Below, piece by piece: positions 41,460-52,262 of a DNA stretch of 64,000 nucleotides. Within the stretch, counting starts at the first letter, position 1, and each line of letters opens with the position of its first letter. Origin of the DNA: Ascarosepion bandense (Eukaryota; Mollusca; Cephalopoda; Sepiida; Sepiidae); assembly GCA_037127315.1 (NCBI GenBank), contig JBBBDQ010001156.1, positions 350,001-414,000 on the forward strand. The letters are read 5' to 3'. The notes beneath the pieces were generated by a model. It made no database searches. It saw only the letters and a list, made by a program, of their open reading frames with translations, and was not told where the DNA came from. The translations under genes were made by a program, and so were the position numbers.

Positions 41460-41635
41460 CACTTTCCATCTCCTGTTAGAACACTTGGATGCTCAATCCT
41501 TTAGTCACTGTAGCACAATGAAAGGATCCCGCCTACCCAATTTTACTCACTTTCCATCTCCTGTTAGAACACTTGGATGCTCAATCCTTTAGTCACTGTA
41601 GCACAATCAAAGGATCCCGCCTACCCAATATTACT
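41460..41635. repeat. 88-bp tandem duplication
   Basis: CACTTTCCATCTCCTGTTAG to GCCTACCCAATTTTACT is present twice with two or three differences, starting at 41,460 and 41,548. The repeat lies in the 3' part of the tRNA-like SINE-3 (minus). Confidence 0.93.
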
Positions 41636-41800
41636 CACTTTCCAAAAGTGCCAGACGCTGGAATCGCTTCCTCTAGACTGATAACATCAAGAAGTAATCT
41701 TCCTGACAAATCGACTTTGGTGAGATTCGAACACGGGCTTCATACTTAAAAAAATGAACATTCTAATCGCTCGGCCTCGGGCTCTGTAACAAGATCCACA
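41460..41800 (-). mobile_element. tRNA-like SINE-3 candidate
   Basis: On the minus strand GGCCGAGCGATTAGA (A-box-like) is followed about 35 bp later by GTGTTCGAATCTCACC (strong B box), as in a tRNA. Then come CTTGATGTTATCAGTC, GAGGAAGCGATTCCAGCG and the 88-bp duplicated 3' part. Only one copy is in the window, so the mobile nature is inferred from the Pol III head. Confidence 0.55.
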
Positions 41801-42289
41801 GATAACTTTATGTTAATGTTAGAGCAAGAAATATAACTACGAATACTACTTAATGTTGTAAAGAACGCGGAAACAAAAAACAAATCTGCATTTGTAAGAA
41901 GACTGAATATATAGTTGTTAGCAAAAGAGCCAGCCTATGAGAAAATTTACAAACTGGAAATGTAAAATCAGGAAAATACATACATTTAGCTATCTGGGAA
42001 ATTTCTTAACTGAATTACTACGAAATGATATAAAATACTGTTGTGATATATGTTCGGGTGCTCCTGCTATTCGTTTCGATCTTCTCGAAAAAGAAGGGCC
42101 TGCAATGTAATCGGTCCTGACTTTGCATCTCGGACGTGGCTGCCCTCTGTCTTTTCTATAGATATTGTCATGGCAACTACACTGAGGGGCTTTTTTTTTC
42201 CTGGTGTTCCGACCACATGAATTTAAGCGTTCCACTAGATTGGTTTCTAGGTCCTACTATATTACCGTTGAAATAGTTAAATTAAATCA
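41801..42289 (-). other. Unrecognised stretch with a basic ORF
   Basis: The 81-residue minus-strand ORF (41,990-42,235) is rich in Lys, Arg and Cys (CGRNTRKKKAPQCSCHDN, RRSKRIAGAP). It resembles no domain that I can name. RRSxRIAG-like words occur in retroelement polyproteins, but that alone is not evidence. Confidence 0.25.
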
Positions 42290-42540
42290 GCACTTCTACT
42301 CAACTTTTCTCGCACTTCCAGCTGTGGAACTCGCTTCTGTTCACTTTATTTCATGATAGGTGCCTTTTCCAAAAATTTAAATGCAAGTCAATGGTTATCT
42401 TCTATCTTCTTGAATCCCGTTCATCTTTTATCCTTTCTTTAATACCGACTGTACCCTGTCTTGTCTCTTTCTGTAATCTCCTGCGCATTAGTGATGATCC
42501 CGCGTTGCTTGGGGTGAAATGATTGTTTTTTTTTTCTTTT
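42290..42540 (+). mobile_element. Jockey/CR1-like LINE 3' tail
   Basis: TTTTCTCGCACTTCCAGCTGTG with AACTCGC keeps the frameshifted RLWNSLP coding block. It then runs to CCTGCGCATTAGTGATG, GCGTTGCTTGGGGTGAAATG and a T-run. Compare 13,090-13,392. Confidence 0.75.
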
Positions 42541-43027
42541 CAGCTACAAGACCGTCAATATTGAACAATTTTTTTAATGTGGTTAAATTTACAAAAATGG
42601 TGTTCTGCAAACGGTTCCGAAGAATAAAATAGACGGAATATGAATAGAATGGGCAAGTTTTAAGTATCAGATATTCATGGCATATGATTTGAAATATATA
42701 GTTGAAATTTCTGGGACAACTATTTCGCAAAGAGAACTTGAACATTTTGATACTCACAGGACATGTTGAACACAAGAGGAGCAGGCCATCATAGTGAGTA
42801 ATGCAATTGCTAGGTATAGAAACCTCGTAAAATTTTGGCTGTAAGTCAATTGGAAGAGAAAGTAAGGAGTAACCAACGATTAGAGAGGTACACAGGATAA
42901 GAAAAATTGTAGATTGACATTCTAGCTCACGACCTAAAAGGACATGGCATACGGAAAAAGGATAATGCAATGGTAAACGGCTATTTATTATTTTAGTAGC
43001 TCAGGATGTGTAGTTGTAGGATGTGTG
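42541..43027 (-). other. Long uncharacterised ORF, probably not a gene
   Basis: A 160-residue minus-strand ORF (42,488-42,970) is Leu/Ile/Cys-rich. It begins antisense to anonymous sequence and its last ~20 codons are antisense to the LINE tail. I recognise no domain. The overlap with a transposon tail argues against a conserved protein. Confidence 0.25.
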
Positions 43028-43297
43028 ATTTGGTACAGTGAAGATTAGTTCGGAACAAGAAATCGGAAAACCCAGTTCGAATTCCAGTCGAAGTAGTTAT
43101 ATACATTTACGCGCAAATACATTTGGGAAAGGTATTAATTCTCTCTTTGGGTTAAATAGCAAGATAGATTAAGTTCTATAGTCTTGGTTGGAAGCTGCAA
43201 AAATTAATGGCAACCTACTGCGGGAAAACTTTCTGCCCAGTTAGTCATGTCTTCTTGAAGACAGGATCGCCTAAGCGTGTATCACTTATGGCAGAAA
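43028..43297 (+). mobile_element. tRNA-type SINE (type I)
   Basis: TTGGTACAGTGAAGATTAG, B box CAGTTCGAATTCC, TTTACGCGCAAATAC, body and GTGTATCACTTATGGCAG. More diverged than the 55.5-kb copy, with a deletion of CCCTCCAGTTA. Confidence 0.9.
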
Positions 43298-44217
43298 ACG
43301 AAATGTTTGTGAGAAGTTTCGTCAAAATGTAACAAACAATAAAAATAAGACATAAGAAAGTGATTAGTAATAATTCCTTTTTTTTATTTTTTTTATTTAG
43401 TGCTGTCTTATTTAAAAAAGATGTTGTGAAAGGTCTCTAAACTCTCTGTTTATAAGGGTCGTTATGAATGAAGACATTACAATAAAAGTTATCCGGATAA
43501 CTCATTTTTAAATTTGAACGGAACTAATATTGTCTTTGTGGACTTGACGCTATTGTACTTAGCTAATTTTAATCTCACGCGTGCAAAAACACGCAGGATA
43601 GATTTAATAGTTTTATTATCTCAAGGGATCAAAATCGTAAATTAGGAAAAAAAAAAAAAGAAAAGCAAAACAAAACAAAACCTTTTGACCGATGGGAATC
43701 CTCTTTAGAATCACCTTAAGGGAGGATACCATATGTTTGTTACGAAGAATCATTCCATCGTGACGCATACTGCCCCATTCTTTTCGGTGAAAATATTTGT
43801 GTTTAAACTTCAAAGTTAAGGAAAGAAAAAAGCAAGCAGGGCTAATAGGTGCAGTTTCCATTATTGGGTGTGGCGAAGGGGTAGTGTTCTGTTTCGTTGT
43901 TTTTTTGGGGGGGGATGGGTAAAGGAAAATGCAGAGAATTGATTAGCTTTGATTAATTTATTCGCTTGAGTTTACTTGACATTTTTTGTTCTTTTATTTT
44001 TTCTTATATTTGTTTTCTATTTTGTTTTTTACTTTCTCTACAATAAATAAATAAAGAAGCGAGAGGTGCAAAACAGTTTTGAAGCAACTTTCCTTCCAAT
44101 TTTCATTTTTTTCTAAAGAAACTCTTTTTATAGATGGAAATACTTGATTAATTATTTTTACTATGATTATTATTATTATTGCTATTATTTCGTTTTTAAT
44201 TTTTTCATATTTTCGTT

Positions 44218-44220
<3 letters not shown>
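43298..44220. other. No feature recognised
   Basis: AT-rich, with A-run at 43,650 and G-run (9 G) at 43,906. The 81-residue minus-strand ORF at 43,616 has no recognisable domain. Confidence 0.5.
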
Positions 44221-44254
<34 letters not shown>

Positions 44255-44352
44255 AACTCATTGTGCTTATGTATATACATATACACACACACACATATAT
44301 GTATATAAATATGTGCGTTGTGGTGCAGTGAAGATTAATTCGGAACAAGAAT

Positions 44353-44406
<54 letters not shown>
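44221..44406 (+). repeat. TA microsatellites enclosing a SINE head
   Basis: TA runs at 44,221-44,252 and 44,358-44,405 flank a 45-bp type I SINE 5' end (44,312-44,356, TGTGCGTTGTGGTGCAGTGA). The SINE is cut just after GGAACAAGAA and replaced by TA repeats. Confidence 0.88.
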
Positions 44407-44407
<1 letters not shown>

Positions 44408-44505
44408 CACAAAGAGTTTGTTTCTTTAACTGACCAGGTTCAGGCTAGCTTTCAAGTTTCGTTATGAAACTGTTATAATGTTCTCACTCGTCAGGGCTAC
44501 TTTTA
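44407..44505 (+). repeat. Family C single arm
   Basis: TTTAACTGACCAGGTTCAGG, CAAGTTTCGTTATGAAACT and ATAATGTTCTCACTCGTCAGG match one arm of the inverted repeat at 2,233-2,413. Confidence 0.6.
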
Positions 44506-45220
44506 TATCGAACACTGAAATGCATACCCGAGGATCTCCGTTGAAAACGATCTCATCAGCAGTCAAAATTTGCTTAAAAATGATTGGATGTTTTGGGGGG
44601 ATTACAACAAACCACAAGTAGAAATGAGATCCAAAAGATTTTATTTACACTTAGATCGTGTGGAACTCAAACATTTGAAGGATTTGTGTACCCAAGCGAT
44701 ATAAGTTACCCAAATTCACTTAGTGCTCATGAATGGTAGATTTTGATAAGCTTAGATTTTGATTAAGCTTCTGTTAATTCAAACAATGTGTAATGCTCTT
44801 TATTCTCAATGAATGTCTTAATCTAGTCGTCATCTGTAGTGGGGTTCTGCCTCAGTGTTTTTCATCAGTACGTCTACAATCACCAAATATAAATTTAACG
44901 AATCCCTTCCGTAGAGTTTTGTCAACTATACACTTTTACCGTACATAGCACTTATCTTTTTGATTGTTTTCAAGGCATTCTTGCCTTTATGATAAAAAAA
45001 TTAATTGTCGGAAATGCACCTAATAATCTTCTTTTTCATAGATATGCGAAATTGACAAGAATTAATTTTAAACTTTCATTTTCAAGAGATAGTTTGAAGT
45101 GTGCTCTAATTCGAAATGTAAGCATATTATATGTGTCGATAAATTTCACGTGTTCTAATCTTTGGAACATGAACGACAAAAAATCAGCATCATCGTTCCG
45201 AAAACTCAACATATAGTTAT
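44506..45220. other. No feature recognised
   Basis: Nothing was recognised in this stretch. Confidence 0.5.
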
Positions 45221-45363
45221 TATTATTATGTCATTTTTCATCATATTTCGATTTCTGCTTTGGTCTCACTACCAACCAAGTCTGCGGGGAGACCTAAGGC
45301 AGGTAGTGGCGTGTTGTTATGGCTCCATTTCATGTTTTTCTATCTTCCCTATCATCCCCAGCA

Positions 45364-45954
45364 TTACATAGATAAAGTTTTCCTTAGTGTGTGGGCTGTA
45401 CTTAATAAGACAATTTTTTGTATATCTCTTAAGCTGGGGTTTCCAGGGATTCTTTCAATGTGTTGTTTTGTTCCATTTTTTATCATTCCAAGTGCACCTA
45501 CTATCACTGGCACAACTCTTGTTTTCAATTTCCACATTTTTTCTATTTCAATTTCCAGGTCTTTATATTTTGACAGTTTTTCAAATTCCTTGATTGCTAT
45601 GTTACAATCCGCTGGACAAGCCATATCAATTAATAGACAAGTTTTCTCCTTCTGGTTTTTAACAATAATGTCTGGCCTGTTTGCTTCATTTTTTCTGTCT
45701 GTGTAGATGGTGTAATCCCATAGAATGGTTACATCTTCTATTTCTGTAACCGGTGCTGGATGATGTTCATACCAGTGTTTGTTTACAGATTTTCCATAAT
45801 GTTTGCACATTGCCCAATGTAAATATTGCCCAACTCTATCGTGGCGATTTTCATATTCATTTGGGGCAAGCACAGAACAGCCTGAGATTAGGTGGTCTAT
45901 TGTTTCTTGGTGTTTATCACAAAACCTGCATTTTGGATCCATATTATTATGCAT
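45364..45954 (-). pseudogene. RLE-LINE zinc knuckle and endonuclease
   Basis: Residues CRFCDKHQETIDHLISGC form a C-X2-C-X8-H-X4-C knuckle. RHDRVGQYLHWAMCKHYG and HPAPVTEIEDVTILWDY follow, then RPDIIV..KTCLLIDMACPAD, a PD-(D/E)xK-type restriction-like endonuclease core. SKYKDLEIEIEKMWKLKTRV and LGMIKNGTKQHIERIPGNPS close the protein, which stops at 45,364. This domain makes the target nick. It is intact over 196 residues, the best-preserved part. Confidence 0.9.
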
Positions 45955-46125
45955 AATATTTGCCCGAAAGTTTCTCGTGAAAAGACTTTGGTCTTGTGCT
46001 GCAAGAATAAAGCCTTCAGTTTCAGACTTTAATCCAGATGCACGTAACCATCGATGAGTATTAACTTTGTCAACATTGGATTTATTGACATGTACTGGAT
46101 ATTGGCCATGCAGGGGTTTGTCTTG

Positions 46126-46650
46126 CTAGCGCTGTTTCATCTGTTCAAGAGCTTTAACTTTGGCTTTCATTTTCATATTTTTTGCCGCAATAGTTGGTTC
46201 TTGGCTTCTGTTTTGCTTTTCTACAGAATCTACTAACTGTAAATCTTGTTTGTATTTACTGCCTTCTTTTATTATTGAATATTGTTTCTTTCTTTCTTCA
46301 TGTTGCCTTACTAATTGTATCATCCAATCCTTTGTTGTTTCTATGTATGTTAGTAAGCCAATAGTTGTTGTCTTGTATGAAGATTCCAGCTGAATAAGAC
46401 CTCTTCCACCTTCTTTACGGGGTATGTATAGACGGTCTACATCAGCCTTTGGATGATGCATCTTATGCTTAGAAAGAAGCTTTCTTGTTTTAGCATCCAT
46501 TCGCCTGATGTCGTTTAGAGTCCAGTTTAAGATGTTAAAGCTATATTGGACAACTGGGATTGCAAGGCTATTAATGGCCATAACTCTGTTCTGTGAATTT
46601 AATTCAGTTTTTAATATCATTCGTAGCCTTCTATAGTACTCTTTACGCAC
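46126..46650 (-). pseudogene. RLE-LINE thumb and linker
   Basis: YYRRLRMILKTELNSQNRVM, AINSLAIPVVQYSFNILNWT and DVDRLYIPRKEGGRGLIQLE are characteristic of the region after RT in R2/R4-group LINEs. It ends in a lysine-rich stretch. It is separated from the RT frame by a few bases (46,651-46,658), consistent with a short indel. Confidence 0.88.
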
Positions 46651-46658
46651 TATTTCTT

Positions 46659-47500
46659 TTATTTTTTATGGTGAATGTTTTCGCTCTCATTTACACCTAG
46701 GTATTTATAAGCTTCTTCTGGTTTCAATTCTTTTATTGTTACAGCAGGGTCTAGGCTAATTGAGGATGTTTCTTGTATTGATCCACGTAAAACTGTAGCT
46801 TTAGCACATTTATTCAAATTGAATTTCATTCCAATGTCTTCGCTGAAACATTTTACAGTTTGCAGAAGACCTTCCAGCTCATTATCATTCTTAGCATATA
46901 ACTTTAAGTCATCCATGTAAAATAGATGGCTTATTTTCTTTTGGCCTATTTTATAACCACATTCTGTCTTATTAAGTTGACTGGTTAGTGCTATTAATGA
47001 TATGCAGAATAGTAAGGGAGATAAAGAATCACCTTGAAATATACCTCTTTTGATGTTTATTTCATCAGACTTATAGGTTCCATTTATATGATTGAGGTAA
47101 ATGGTTGTTTTCCATATAGACATGCACTGTTTGATGTAATTGATGATGACGGGCGATATCTTGTATATATTTAAAGTCTTTAAAATCCAGTAATGTGGCA
47201 CACTATCGAATGCCTTCAATAATCTATCCAGGCTAAGATTTTTCTTTGTACTGTAGCAGTTTTCCAGGATCATTTTGTTAATTAGCAATTGGTCTTTACA
47301 TCCATAACAGCCACGTTTGTACCCTTTTTGTTCAAGCGGTATCATGTCATTTCTTTCTAAGAATAAATATGTCTGTTTTGTTAAAATAGATGTTAATAGT
47401 TTATATGTTGTCGGAAGACATGTAATTGGTCTGTAGTTTTTCGGGTCATCCATGCAGGCATTTTAGTGGGATCGTCAACCATTTCTTGAAGTTCTTTGGA
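46659..47500 (-). pseudogene. RLE-LINE reverse transcriptase domain
   Basis: It polymerises cDNA at the nicked target. Motifs are in order: NYRPITCLPTTYKLLT (RT1), a degraded LDRLLKAFDSVPHYWIL (motif A; the catalytic D..KAFDSV is only partly kept), FQGDSLSPLLF (motif B), LFYMDDLKLYAKND (motif C, YMDD intact), IGMKFNLNKCAKA (motif D) and YKYLGVNE (motif E). The segment before KNYRPI is lost to a frameshift at about 47,455. Motif C is intact, but motif A reads SLDRLLKAFDSV. Confidence 0.9.
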
Positions 47501-47596
47501 TAGTTTTTTATGTGCTGTATTTAAATAATATAGCCAAAAGTTAGGAATTTTATCTATACCTGGGAATTTCCAATTGTGTACTTTTTTAGTGCAAAT

Positions 47597-48016
47597 TTAA
47601 CATCCTCTTCTGTAATTCCAGCCCATGTTCTGTTCTGTTGTTTTTATTTTGATGTTCAATTTTTTTGTTGCTGCTATTGCTGATGCATATATTGCTTCAT
47701 TGAGATTTGTATGAGTGTCTTCATCCAAGATTAATTTGAGTGCTGCATTGTAGAGTTTAATAGTTCGGAGGTTATTCATTGTTGGTTGTAATTTTGGGAG
47801 CTGTTCTCGTTCCTCCATTGTAATATTTTGTATTTGACTTAGATGGTTTTTTATTTCTTCCTTGGCTTCCTGTATACTGTTCTTATTTTCCGTCAAATAA
47901 TTATGTTCGATGTTTTCTGAACTCGTTTTATTTTCGTCTTTTAACTGACTCAGATCACACCTTTCCAGCACTTTTAAACTTACAGCATTATCTTCGCAGT
48001 GATTTGTGTGTTTCAC
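47597..48016 (-). pseudogene. RLE-LINE linker region before RT
   Basis: A charged region (SQLKDENKTSSENIEHNYLT, KLYNAALKLILDEDTHTNLN, ASAIAATKKLNIKIKT) precedes the RT. It matches the copy-2 translation at 56,590-56,730 and 57,475-57,600. This supports one long ORF interrupted by frameshifts. The first methionine here is internal. Confidence 0.75.
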
Positions 48017-48021
48017 GGTTT

Positions 48022-48595
48022 CTACATTATGACCTGTGGCTTGTTTGATGTTATTATTTTTATTTCTGATTCTGATTCCGGTTCCTTTTCATATTTTGTT
48101 GATTCGTCTCTTCTTGTTACAATTCTTTTAATTTCATTAATTTCAGCCTCTGTCAATCGGTTATTACGAATAATGTACCTTCGTACATTGGCTAATTTAT
48201 TTTCGTCAATATACTTTCTATTTGCTTGATCAACTTTTTCACGCCAAATGTCATATGTTTGGCGAGTCATGCTTTTTTTAGGTTTGAGTAACGCTTCATG
48301 AAATGCAGTCATAACGACTTTGTACTCCTCACGAGACCATTTTATTTTTGCTTTCTTTAAATATACGGTTGTAGATCTAGCTGGAGAATTTTCAGGACCA
48401 TCATTAGGGACCTGAAGATTCATTCTTTGTGTAGGAGTTTGTTCCTATGGCAGATTTTTCGACCTCAGGTAGGTTCCCTCCTGAAGGACGGGCTCCCTGT
48501 TTATCCACTGGAAGAGCCATACTGGACTTTTTATTTCTATTTGTATTTCTCATGTTTTTCCCACGAGTGACGCACGGGTCCAAAAGTCCACCCAA
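48022..48595 (-). pseudogene. RLE-LINE N-terminal region with Myb-like segment
   Basis: The frame 48,022-48,423 includes IKWSREEYKVVMTAFHEAL, which resembles a Myb/SANT helix (W..EE...L..A). KSMTRQTYDIWREKVDQANR and NKLANVRRYIIRNNRLTEAE follow. The N-terminal Zn-finger/Myb region of R2-type proteins binds target DNA. A second frame upstream (48,404-48,595) gives GGLLDPCVTRGKNMRN, probably the true start region, joined by a frameshift. The assignment to Myb is by inspection only. Confidence 0.55.
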
Positions 48596-48794
48596 AGTTG
48601 CCCGGCACGTTGGGTAACGGTCTTTTACAAACAGGGTCCCGAAGCCTGTAGGGGATCGTTTGTGATCTCATAACGCAGTAGCCATTCACTCCTAGGCACG
48701 ATTAACACCTTGAGTTGCGGGTTGTTGTTCGGAGTTTTCCTTCTCCTAAATGGGCTGCCAAGCGACAGCTGACATAGACGCGATTAGAATTCAA

Positions 48795-48900
48795 GGAGAA
48801 AGACGCTGGTTAAAAAAAAAAACAAAAAAACTTTGGCGTAGCAACGGCTCAACGAAACAAAACATCACTACTAGAGTATTTTGTTAAAAAAAAATGTAAT
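48795..48900 (+). repeat. Repeat family E, copy 1
   Basis: CAAGGAGAAAGACGCTGGTT, AAAAACTTTGGCGTA, ACGGCTCAACGAAAC and AGAGTATTTTGTTAA recur at 49,415-49,530 in diverged form. Non-coding and A-rich. Confidence 0.65.
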
Positions 48901-49414
48901 AATTTGTTCGTCTACTTTATATTCATTTATTTTTTCAATAAAGTCGTTGGTCAAAAATAGGGTTATAAGAATAAGATTAATTAAATAAGTAAATTAAATC
49001 AATAACTAAATAAAAACAAATATATAAATAAATACGTAGTCTTTCTGTAAAATAATACCGTAGAAATTGTTTTTCATCGGATTTAATTTATTTTCTTGTT
49101 GTTTTGTTTTGTTTTGTTTTTTGTTTTTAAGAAAATTATAATAGTTAAAAAAAAAAGTATTACGAAATATCGACAGCTAAAGGAAATATAATACGGATGA
49201 TTTTATTTAGGTTCATTTAAAGAACAAACAGACAGATTAAAATAAAACAGAATTTCATAAAAAAAAATAAAACAATTCAATAAAATGAAATAATATATGA
49301 AGAAAAATTCATGTTTATGTTAAGAAAAAAAAAAGATTCAAAAAAAAAAAATTGATAATATCTAAAGAAAAATTCCTGTTTATATTAAAACAGAATTTCA
49401 ATATTGAGAAAAAG
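48901..49414. other. No feature recognised
   Basis: A-rich, AT-rich spacer with several A-runs. Confidence 0.5.
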
Positions 49415-49570
49415 AAAAATTCAAAGAGAGAGACGCTCGTTGAAAAAACAAACTTGGACGTAACGGCCGTTCAACGGAAAAAAAAATCATCACTGCACTT
49501 AGAGAGTATTGTTAAAAGAAAAAAAAATTATTATTATTATAATTGTTGTTGTTGTTGTTGTTGTTGTTGC
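49415..49570 (+). repeat. Repeat family E, copy 2, with (ATT)n(GTT)n
   Basis: CAAAGAGAGAGACGCTCGTT and GGACGTAACGGCCGTTCAAC match copy 1. ATT and GTT trinucleotides follow at 49,528-49,570. Confidence 0.7.
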
Positions 49571-49735
49571 ATACTGTAATTCAATAGTAATTCAATAGCT
49601 ATAAAATTTCGTTGTTTAATATACCATCATCAGTGAAATTTACTTGGTTATATATATATATATATATATTCAAAATAATAACTAAATAAATTCTGCAAGT
49701 ATCTAAGTTTTAAATTTATACTAAGATAAACTTTA
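49571..49735. other. No feature recognised; short TA run
   Basis: TA run at 49,651-49,668. Confidence 0.5.
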
Positions 49736-49736
49736 A

Positions 49737-50039
49737 GCAAAACCATTAACAAACAGAACCTAATTCCGTTACAATCCGGCGCACTAAGGCGTTGGATAAG
49801 AGGGGGGAAAAAAGAAATCTGCGGAATAAAGACAAGACATACGTTACTCCGCAGTAAAGAAAAAAACCCCAAACGGAACCAACCACAAAAAAAAGAAAAA
49901 GTGCTCGATACAAAGTACAAACGAAACGCAAAATACAAACGAATGCAAAAGTAGAGCAAAGATACACAAAGAATCTCAAGCTAGCCAAAACCTACCGCGG
50001 TTTCACACTACGGCTCGTCAGGGCAAAGGCAAAACCAAA

Positions 50040-50040
<1 letters not shown>
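49737..50040 (-). repeat. Dispersed repeat family B, copy 2
   Basis: The minus strand gives TTTGCCCTGACGAGCCGTAG, ACCGCGGTAGGTTTTGGC, TTTGCTCTACTTTTGCATTC, CGTTTGGGGTTTTTTTCTTT and CCGGATTGTAACGGAATTAG. It is the longest family B copy and is bounded by TA runs on both sides (49,651 and 50,042). Confidence 0.75.
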
Positions 50041-50078
<38 letters not shown>

Positions 50079-50590
50079 AATGCGAGAAGCCGTGAACAAT
50101 TTGTTTAAAGTGAAGCGTTATTTTTGTTATTATTGTTAATATTACTTGCTTTTTTATGATCTATTAAGTGTCCATAAAGTTACTTGTGTCGCTACACATG
50201 TTTTGAGTCTAAAGTTGACTCAATTCAAGCGAATTGATCGGTTTTATCGATTAGAGCAAAGCTTAAACATATTGATAATTTTATAGATAATTTAAGAGTA
50301 TGGATAATCTTATGATAGCTACAAAACCCTTTAAAAACTTTTTTAATTATTAAATAGCCTTATCTTTTCTTTCTTTAAATTTTTTTCAACTCTTCCCTTT
50401 AGCCACCTTAATATTCCTTTACGGTTTAAATTTTTAACAGGATTTCTATAGATATAGATTGATACAATTCTTTTTTTGTATTTTTGATTTCACACACAAT
50501 TCTTTTAAAATATAATGACCTCCCACACCAGAATACTCCTCTAATTTGATGGCCTGTTTTTTTACTTTTAGTTTATTTTTCAAAAATCCC

Positions 50591-50637
<47 letters not shown>

Positions 50638-50810
50638 ATGAATTAATTGTACTTTGCGACACGAAATTTTCTATGTTTCGAGATTCTCTTCACAAGGCAA
50701 TGTTTGATGATTTACATTTAAATATAAAAACCTTCGGTTCGCTGTTTATGTATGTGGGAAGATATAAAATTTACATGAGTGCTTCTTTTAACTAATTAGA
50801 GTGAAGATTT
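50041..50810. other. TA microsatellites and unrecognised spacer
   Basis: TA runs at 50,042-50,074 and 50,593-50,635. Nothing else was recognised. Confidence 0.6.
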
Positions 50811-50811
50811 T

Positions 50812-51240
50812 TTTTTAGTCATCTCACCCCAAGCAAGGCATTCCACTGCCACTATTGCACATGGGGCTACATAGGGGAAGGCAAAGAGAAGGAGGAGTTA
50901 AACATAGGGAATGTCAGGAGGAAAGTGACAGATGAGTAAGGATACCGAGGATGAGGGTTGGGCAGATAGGAAGAGTGTTTGATAGAATGGGAGCAGGTTA
51001 GTGTGTTAGGAGGTGTCTATTGACCTATCATTTAAACTCCTGGAGATTGTAGCCGTCGGGGAAGCAATCGTGTGGAAGAGAATTCCACAGTCGGGAAGTG
51101 CGAGGAAAGAAACTGTTGGAGTAGAAGTTGCGGTTGCATTTTATCGGTTTCACTGTAAAAGGGTGGGATCTAGTTGCTAATCTAGTATCTCGTGAAAATT
51201 CGTAATTCATTTTGGAATTTGGTCCCAAAGAATATATACT
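50812..51240 (-). pseudogene. Jockey/CR1-like LINE RT C-terminus and 3' UTR
   Basis: The minus-strand ORF 51,028-51,228 reads RLATRSHPFTVKPIKCNRNF, YSNSFFPRTSRLWNSLPHDC and FPDGYNLQEFK, the standard end of Jockey/CR1-type RT ORFs. The 3' UTR continues to GCAGTGGAATGCCTTGCTTG, GGGTGAGATGA and an A-tail (T-run at 50,809). The copy is less mutated than the 12.4-kb copy. Confidence 0.88.
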
Positions 51241-51965
51241 AACTAACTTTTTCTCTTTGTTCCTTCTGTTTCTCTCTCCTTACTTTTCTTCTTTTTCCAC
51301 CCTAACGGTCAAGATGTCAACCTGGTTTTAACCTAATTTTATCATTTTCTTTTTTTTTCCTCTTTTATTGTTTCTCGCTTAGTTTTATTGTCTTTGATGT
51401 GATGTGCCTATTTAGTACCAATGCTGTCCTTTTCACTTTCTTATCATTTCATCTCTTCTACTAGCTAACAGAAGAGGGGTGGAGAAAGAGAGAGATGTAT
51501 TCGTCTTATCTGTGCTTTTTTAGTTCTAATTTTATCAAAACATTTGATTTATAATTGGTCTTTCTTTCTTTTTTTCTGATTTACTTCATGATATCCTTAC
51601 CTCATCTTTCTTCTAATATCTATTTATTTATTGTAAAACTTTTTTTGTAAAAAGAAATTTTTTAAAAAAAATTTCATGTACCAATTTACTTTATTTTGAT
51701 ATTTCGTCAGTTATTATTTTCCTCAATTGGTTATATGCATTTTATTTCATTTTGAGTTTTTTTATCCATATTATAATGTTAACATTTTGCAATGTAATTT
51801 TGTAAATATGTAATTTATTTAATTACGTTTATTTAATAGATTTTTTTATTCTTAAGTGATTTAATAATATATAGTTTTTCGTATAAACATAATGAACATG
51901 GTTTATTTAAGGACTTACATATTTTAGCTTCTTTTAGAATTTTCTACTTTCTTTGGGTGTTTTTT
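51241..51965. other. No feature recognised
   Basis: T-rich low-complexity sequence. Confidence 0.5.
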
Positions 51966-51967
51966 TT

Positions 51968-52262
51968 TTATTTCTTTTAGATAGCAATGATATTTCGATA
52001 AGGATGTTCTATTTTCGTACTTGTTATTATTAAGTGAAGAGGTGTGCTGGTAAATTCACTGTCTAAGAGTATTCTTAGTACTTCCTATATAAATTTTTAT
52101 ATTATTAGTGTTTCCCTTTGCAGACATTTCGCATTGATAGACAATTGATTCCGTTAGGCACCTGTTTTCTAATGGGCAATCGAAAGGGTTTCTACAATTA
52201 ACAGCAACTATATATCTATGATTTACTTTTCTATTGAGCACTTTTTAAAAGTAAATATCTAA
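51968..52262 (-). pseudogene. Penelope-type GIY-YIG endonuclease remnant
   Basis: The minus-strand ORF 52,056-52,241 includes NCRNPFDCPLENRCLTESIV and IKIYIGSTKNTLRQ. A cysteine-rich block before VY and then YIG is typical of the C-terminal GIY-YIG endonuclease of Penelope-like elements. After a stop the next frame continues NNKYENRTSLSKYHCYLKEI, the expected follow-on. RT is missing. Different subfamily from the 39.3-kb remnant. Confidence 0.72.

Larger units (their letters stand above)
45222..48800 (-). mobile_element. RLE-type LINE (R2/R4-like), nearly full length
   Basis: This minus-strand element carries, in order, an N-terminal region with a Myb-like stretch, RT, thumb, CCHC zinc knuckle and a restriction-like endonuclease. 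This is the architecture of single-ORF LINEs of the R2/R4/NeSL group, which prime reverse transcription on DNA nicked by the RLE. A GC-richer 5' UTR extends to about 48,800. The 3' end lies after CCTTAGGTCTCCCCGCAGAC at (ATAATAATA), about 45,222. Frames are broken at about 48,430, 48,020, 47,590, 46,655 and between 46,126 and 45,954, so it is inactive. Relatives: 53,172 and 56,020. Confidence 0.9.

Noticed and set aside
43616..43861. Short minus-strand ORF with signal-like N-terminus
   Set aside because: No recognisable domain, and part of it is translation of an A-run.
45260..45706. Plus-strand 148-residue ORF
   Set aside because: It is antisense to the conserved endonuclease region of the minus-strand LINE.
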